Source: Siphonodentalium dalli (lineage: Eukaryota > Mollusca > Scaphopoda > Gadilida > Siphonodentaliidae). From it: a stretch of DNA of 64,000 nt. Below the pieces are notes generated by a model. That model was given only the letters and a program-made list of their open reading frames with translations, searched no databases and was not told where the DNA came from. The translations under genes and the position numbers were made by a program. Of the stretch, positions 58,831 to 64,000 are shown in pieces. The number at the start of each line of letters is the position of its first letter. Position 1 is the first letter of the stretch. Location of the stretch: the NCBI GenBank assembly GCA_032622095.1, contig CP136064.1, positions 176,406,247 to 176,470,246 of the forward strand. The letters run 5' to 3'.

Positions 58831-61346
58831 CTGCAAAGAATGGAACAGAGAGTATATTAAGCAACATCCATTGGTTTATTTTCATTAAAAAGGCATCTGC
58901 AAAGAATGGAACAGAGAGTATATTAAGCAACACCCATTGGTTTATTTTCATTAAAAATAGTAAAATACAGAAACTTTCAAAATGTTCAATAAAAAAATCC
59001 TTGTTCTCGGACAATATATAGCTACAGACCAATTACATGGATATAGTTCTTGACAATGTAAACATTCCAGAAATGGTTATCAGTATTGAGGTATATAGTA
59101 CTGAAGTTAAATGTCTCCAAACCGAACACCCTTCGGACCAGCCCATCTGTTCGGTTTAGAGAGGTGTTCGGTTTATAGAAAATTACACTATGATCGGAAT
59201 GTATTGACGTTGTTACCAAGAGTTGTCGTAGCACAACCAACTCATTACTGAATTTAACTTCATTCAATAAAGTATACTGAATAAAATTATAAATAACACT
59301 GATAAAACACGGTATACATGTAATAAGAATTTTAAATCATGGTATATTAAGACATAATACATGTATATAGATAAGACAGGAAACATGGAAATGATAAATT
59401 TTACAGTGATTCTAAAATGTCGCTGACAATATTGATGTAGGGCATGTATTGTAGTTTCGTACTGTTGAATATGCATACCACCGGATTTAATTAGCGTGTG
59501 TTTGTTCTGCGAACGCTTTGGACCAGATTATATCAGACAACTGTGCTTATGTCACAAATTGAGTGAACAATGGTGACTTCACAGAGAATAGAGCACTGAC
59601 ACTGTTTTTATATCAATCATCGTGCTGAGGTGCACTCTTATTTTTATGGTAGTCTTAAGGGTAAGCAATAAACATAGATCAAAACAGATGTGTGAATGGA
59701 TTAATGCTATCACACATGTTTCATGGTACAATCGCCTCCCAACAAACTCATGTGGTAATTGTAACCAATCATACACTGGTGTAGTTCTATCTGTATATTC
59801 ATGTGAGACTCTATAGCTTGCATAAACTGTACCTGTTGCTGGTCAGGACAATATCATATGCAGGGTTAAATAATTCTATCTGTCGTTGATGACATATTTT
59901 TGGTAAATCCCAATCAATGATAAATACAGGATTTGAATATAAGTGAGAAATATATACAGTAGGAAGCTAAATGGGGTTGGGAGCACAAGTTATTTTTAAT
60001 TATTATATTTACATTTAAAAACACATTCTATGCCAAGGTTGGTCTTATTATTGGAATTGAGATTATTGTAATGTTTGGTTGATTCACAATGTGTAATCTG
60101 TAATACCAACTAGACCAAGGGAGATAACTCCTTGCGATGCAAAAAACATAAGAAAATGGAAAATCAAATTTTGTACACTTTCTAGCACAACAATACTTAT
60201 AGTTTCAATAATGTAAAAAATTGAATCGAAAGGAGGGTTCAGGAGAACACAGTACCGGTAGAGCCTATATGAACGTGGCTTGTTATAGTACAATTAACTG
60301 AAGAGTGTCTGCGTATATAAGTCTAGTCTAGTGAGGCAGAATCAGTTGTCCGGAGACGACATAACAAGGGAAGTTTTGTCTGGATTCTGGCAAAGCCAAA
60401 TGATGTCTTAATTGACATCATGGAACATGACTTCAGTTAGTTTTAAGACATGGTATATTGTAAATTATGTGTGACATCACACGTACGTACACCCATTACC
60501 GACACAAGACCCCGAGCTTGGTGTGCAGTCACATAATTAATTCCCAGATGCCGATAGCTAGCTACAAACATTGGGATTCCAAGAATTACATTGTTGGGAA
60601 AATATACCTTTTATTGGTTTAAATTTACTACCTATGATGTTTGTTTTTATCCAAAATAAACTAATTGATGTATAGTTCCCTACTATGGTCGCTTGTTGAA
60701 CTTATTATGTCTAAACATTTCCCCACCAATGAATAAGACTCCTTCTGCACTTGTATTATGAATTCTTCTACCTGTCATCTGCTCATATTTCCTGAACATC
60801 CCCTCCAGATGAATAGTGGACCATTCCAATGCATACTAATAACTGCATGATGGGAGAATCAATTTAGTAAAGAAATGGTTAAAGCCAAATTCCGGCTTTC
60901 ATGGGAAGGGTAGATATCTCATTTATACACTACTTGAAAGAGCAGAGCTCCAAAACATGAGAAAAGTAATGTACAGTAATGCCCTAAATAATCGACTCCT
61001 TAACCACAGCAGAATTATGAATATGGATTGTTGCCATCCATTGGAAAGCTCTCAGTGATGAATGAATGGCAACAAGCCATATTTCCGACTAAATCCTGAA
61101 AAGTTACCCATAATTATGATGTGGTTAAGGAGTCAATTATTTAGGGCATTACTGGAGGTGGGTTACATCTCACTAATACAAGAAATATACCCATCTACAC
61201 CAGTGTAGTAGATCTTCACGAACAGAAGCTTATGAATGACTTACCTCCCCAAAACACTTGACATGTATATACCACTGAGACCACGTATCTTTTATTTCTG
61301 CGGGCACTGTTTCTTCTGTGTACTCTTCTGGTATCCACTCAAAAAT
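58591..61346 (-). CDS. Na+/K+-ATPase beta subunit, gene B, last two exons (5' part outside window)
   Basis: Exons 61245-61346 and 58591-58830 on the minus strand join in phase 0 and encode 113 residues and a TGA. The first begins IFEWIPEEY and ends HVKCFGE. The second has GPISYIPPQGFPMKYYPYMN, FRSPIMFIRF, VTCKAYAKN and ends LHFELMID. These match the end of the beta ectodomain, including both cysteines of the third disulfide and the YYPY motif that contacts the alpha subunit. The residue count of the last exon equals that of gene A, and both intron phases agree, but identity to A is low. Its style is close to the nervana-type beta subunits of invertebrates. Membrane segment and glycosylation exons were searched for in 61347-64000 and not found, so they should be beyond 64000. 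It could also be a partial duplicate. Confidence 0.87.
58826..58957 (-). repeat. 66-bp tandem duplication across the 3' splice site of gene B's last exon
   Basis: Unit 58826-58891 is repeated at 58892-58957 with two or three differences. Each copy has TTCCATTCTTTGCAG on the minus strand, so there are two equivalent acceptors 66 bp apart. The distal one leads to ATG CCT TTT TAA in the exon's frame. Confidence 0.9.
59085..59190. mobile_element. Possible pogo/Tigger-like MITE fragment
   Basis: CCGAACACC, TTCGGTTTAGAGAGGTGTTC and related inverted phrases lie at 59118-59178 in intron 5 of gene B. CTCTAAACCGAACACC-type ends are frequent in pogo/Tigger elements. Boundaries are not clear. Confidence 0.35.
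59191..60973. other. Last intron of gene B: no recognised feature
   Basis: AT-rich intronic sequence with short frames. A TTTAGTAAAGAAATGGTTAAA phrase near 60868 resembles the flank of the family A copy at 31169, which suggests another small TTAA element. Confidence 0.45.
60974..61154. mobile_element. Hairpin MITE, family A copy 7
   Basis: CAGTAATGCCCTAAATAATC to ATTTAGGGCATTACTG, 181 bp. TA is present on the left; the right flank reads GA. It lies in the last intron of gene B, 91 bp from the penultimate exon's donor. Confidence 0.85.
61245..61346 (-). CDS. Gene B penultimate exon (34 residues)
   Basis: On the minus strand it is preceded by TAATTTTCAG and followed by GAG|GTAAGTC. It encodes IFEWIPEEYTEETV to VKCFGE and corresponds to exon 5 of gene A, seven residues shorter. 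Confidence 0.88.
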
Positions 61347-62253
61347 CTGAAAATTATAAGCAAATGTTATTGAAGTCTGTATACAAGAGTAGTATGACTG
61401 AAACATTCAAACTTATGGATAAGCTAAATAAGCTTGCATCATCAATACTACACATTTCCCACCAATCAAAGCATCACCCGGTACTCAAATATCTGTTTTT
61501 TGAAGCATTCACAATATATTTATAAATAAATGTGTTAGCTGTTATTTATATTGCATTGTCTTATTCTGTTTCATATTTGGATACTGCAGAATTTTTTACT
61601 ATTAAACAATAAACGATTTTTATGTTCTTTGGAATCTGGTTGTAGCTATGTAAGAAAACAAGGCAGTGCACTCAAAAGATAAGCTTGTTTAACCCCGTCT
61701 ATACTAAATACTCAGACAGGTACATGTAGTACCTTTAGGAAATGTTCAGGTAAGTTTAACAAACGACCAAACAACTGAAAATAGTTGGGCTTCTGTGACA
61801 TCATGCATAGGAAAATGTCACTTATGCCTATGTGCCAGTGTCAGATATCTAGATAAAAAAGAGCCACAACTCCGCCATAAATGGTCTGATCAGATTCAAA
61901 TTTGAACTTGATCATGACTTTTCCTATGATAGCCACATATACCAAGTTTCATCAAATTCTATTCATGTAAACATCCCGACAACATTATAATCAGCAAATT
62001 CTAAATTCAAATGAAAGTGTCAATGACACTGAAGCTCAACATGGAGAGGGGATAATGTCATACATTAAATGTTGAAGTAATATTGGAGGTCAACCCAGAG
62101 AGCCATATGAAGTTTGGGATCAATAAGATGGGAATTGGTGATTATAGGGTGTGACGAAGATTTAGTCATGCAAGGAGCAAAATCCAAGTTGGCTGCCAGC
62201 ATCTATATATGTTTATAATCCAAATATCATTCATATTTGATAGTTATGTAGCT
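61347..62253. other. Intron of gene B with a CAAGATGGC-type repeat fragment
   Basis: From about 62005 (AAATGAAAGTGTCAATGACA) to 62220 it matches the repeat seen at 16795, 49840 and 63370. The rest is unassigned. Confidence 0.5.
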
Positions 62254-62665
62254 CTATCTATCTATCTATCTACTTGATACTCCATCGCCCTCAATGTGCT
62301 GAGGATTATGTGGAGGTCCAGGTGCTACCACGGCCGAGTAACTTTATAACCCTGTGGTAACTCCAGTAGCGTTCTTTAACGTGCACACACCGAGGCGTGA
62401 ACACGGGTCAGCCATTAATGTCCGCGCCCGATCGGACAGCGTACTGCACCCACGACAACATACCTGGACAAGTGTTGTAATGGGGGGAAGTCGGCATTTT
62501 TGCATTCGGATCTTTATTCAGTGATCTCGAATGAGACTTTTCAGCCTGACAAACTTGGTATCTGACCGAGTTCTGATTTTTGTCAGAATACTCGGACCAG
62601 GTTGCGATCCCCGGTCCGATAGCACGAGAGACCAGTGCGCTACCTATCGGCCACCGACTTCTCAT
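62254..62665 (-). mobile_element. tRNA-derived SINE with a (GATA)n tail, minus strand
   Basis: Read on the minus strand, a tRNA-like head carries an A box TAGCGCACTGG (62632-62642) and a B box-like GGATCGCAACC (62600-62610). The body includes GTGCACGTTAAAGAACG (about 62370-62386), a phrase I recall from conserved central domains of invertebrate SINEs. The end is a GATA repeat at about 62255-62275. Pol III boxes, a shared core and a simple-repeat tail together support a SINE. It is locally GC-rich. Frames at 62408-62890 are artefacts. Confidence 0.75.
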
Positions 62666-63369
62666 CTGGAGGTGATCCTAAACATGTCTATAAATTTTCC
62701 AAATGTTTCTCCAATAAATGTGGGCTGCAGGGATTTAAATATGAATGAGAGTGTCAATGATACTGTAGCTCAACTTAGATTGAGGATAATAACATGTGTT
62801 ACAGTCAATAGAGCGATTAGGAATGCGGAAAGTTTAATTAAATGTCTAAGTAATACTAGATGTCAACACGAAGAAATATATACAAAGTAAAATCCAACAT
62901 ATATATTTATTGATGTTCGCCAACGTGTGCACAGTGCACGGCCGGTAACGAGTTAACGAAGTTGTCCATTTTGTTTTGGTCATTCAAACTGAATCAATAC
63001 TGCGCCGTCTGAACGATGTTCAAGGCAATCGTAACGACGAGCTCGTGTGAGCTTATTCACACGACTGATTTTGCATTGGTTTAACTCGCTTGACATGGTG
63101 GTCAAGCTTCACTCTACTCTTGAAGTTTGCGTTGTATCCCCCCCACCCACCCCATGATTGGGAGATGATTATAACAATTGTAACACTATAATATTCATCA
63201 TTTCATGTATTATTTGTTATATGACTGATAGTCTGCGAACGATATTTATCGCTACACTTCACGTTTGTCCATTAAAGTTTACTTTTAACATCATGCATTC
63301 GTTGTACTTTTATTCCATAAATACTTTATGTTCGTTCGAGCTGCAAGCAAGTTAGAACATAAGGCTGGT
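62666..63369. other. Spacer with a short repeat fragment
   Basis: GAGTGTCAATGATACTGTAGC at 62749 matches the edge of the repeats at 16798 and 62011. A poly-C tract lies near 63139. No exon of gene B was recognised. Confidence 0.45.
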
Positions 63370-64000
63370 AGCCATGTTTCTCAATTAATTTTTTTTATGG
63401 CACCCATCTAGAGGTCACCCCGAAGATCCATATGCAATTTGGTGATAATCGGATGATGGATGTGGTCTGTAGGGTATGCCGAAGGATTTAGTCACGCAGA
63501 GAGTCAAATCCAAGATGGCCACTGGCAGCCATGTTTTTCAACAAATTTTGATCAATATAGGAAGCTCCAATCTAGAGGTCATTCCGAAGATCCATTTGAA
63601 ATTTGGTGATATGAGGGATATGGTATGTAGGGTGTGCCAAAGGATTTAGTCATTCAAAGAGTAAAATCCAAGATGGCTGCCGGCAGCCATGTTTTTCATA
63701 AAAATCGTTCAAATTTGGTAGCTTCAATCTACAGGTGATAACAATCGTGCCTGCAAAATTTAAAAAAATGATCCAGCCATAAATACGGGCTGTAGGGCAT
63801 GCCGATGGAATCAAATTATAAATCAAAATTCGGAAAAATTTGAAAATCCCATCTATAGGTCACCCTGAAGCTACCTATGAAGTTTGGTGAAGATCGGATA
63901 AGGGAATGCGGCCTATAGGGCATGCCAAAGAAAATTGTTGACGCACGCACGCCAACCCATGGGAATAGCTCAAACTTTACGTTGTAAAGTTGAGCTAAAA
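63370..64000. repeat. CAAGATGGC-type interspersed repeat ending in a hairpin
   Basis: Four or so diverged units of about 150 bp contain AAATCCAAGATGGC, GCAGCCATGTTTTTCA and CTAGAGGTCA-CC-GAAGATCCAT. It ends with AGCTCAAACTTTAC-GTT-GTAAAGTTGAGCTAAAA exactly at the window edge, the same end as at 50787. Confidence 0.75.

Noticed and set aside
62408-62890. Frames of 85 and 119 codons
   Set aside because: They lie across the SINE, on opposite strands, and have no domain; the openness follows from local GC content.

Overview
This is eukaryotic, almost certainly invertebrate animal DNA: AT-rich, repeat-dense, with spliced genes, long introns and no bacterial-style operons. The layered DNA transposons, Helitrons, non-LTR retrotransposons and a tRNA-derived SINE resemble marine invertebrate genomes (mollusc, brachiopod, annelid or invertebrate deuterostome). 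I cannot name the species from sequence alone.

Two protein-coding genes are supported, both Na+/K+-ATPase beta subunits. Gene A (+ strand) has six exons between 21408 and 40449 that join in frame into a complete 306-residue protein with one membrane segment, all six disulfide cysteines and canonical splice sites. Gene B (- strand) shows only its last two exons (61245-61346 and 58591-58830); its 5' part should lie past the right edge. The genes converge tail to tail with about 18 kb between them, so they look like an inverted duplicate pair. Exon phases and the 79-residue last exon are the same in both, but the proteins are quite diverged.

Layout. 1-2467: a non-LTR retrotransposon entering from the left, interrupted by one in-frame stop, with a CAT microsatellite in its 3' region. 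2774-4331: a TTAA-flanked element with cruciform-forming ends. 6080-6760: a degenerate tandem repeat. 6773-10058: four Helitrons joined head to tail, with a fifth start after them. 10425-14888: a region bounded by Helitron 3' ends pointing outwards, holding a Mutator-like element (11441-12796) and a duplicated minisatellite block. 16268-17688: a foldback element whose arms are arrays of a 14-bp palindrome. 17768-18172: an unexplained open frame with two hydrophobic segments. 19365-19580: an 11-bp minisatellite. 21408-40449: gene A, its introns filled with MITEs. 40450-58590: intergenic, with more MITEs, a decayed CR1/L2-like LINE (48010-49616) and a tandem repeat (49840-50790). 58591-61346: the 3' part of gene B. 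62254-62665: a SINE. 63370-64000: another copy of the 49.8-50.8 kb repeat.

No new enzymatic system is visible. The most notable features are structural: the foldback element, the Helitron array, a Mutator-like element with perfect 9-bp target duplications, a duplicated 3' splice site in gene B, and two opposed TTAA-flanked MITEs bracketing one exon of gene A. All coordinates were read by eye and repeat edges may be off by a few bases.
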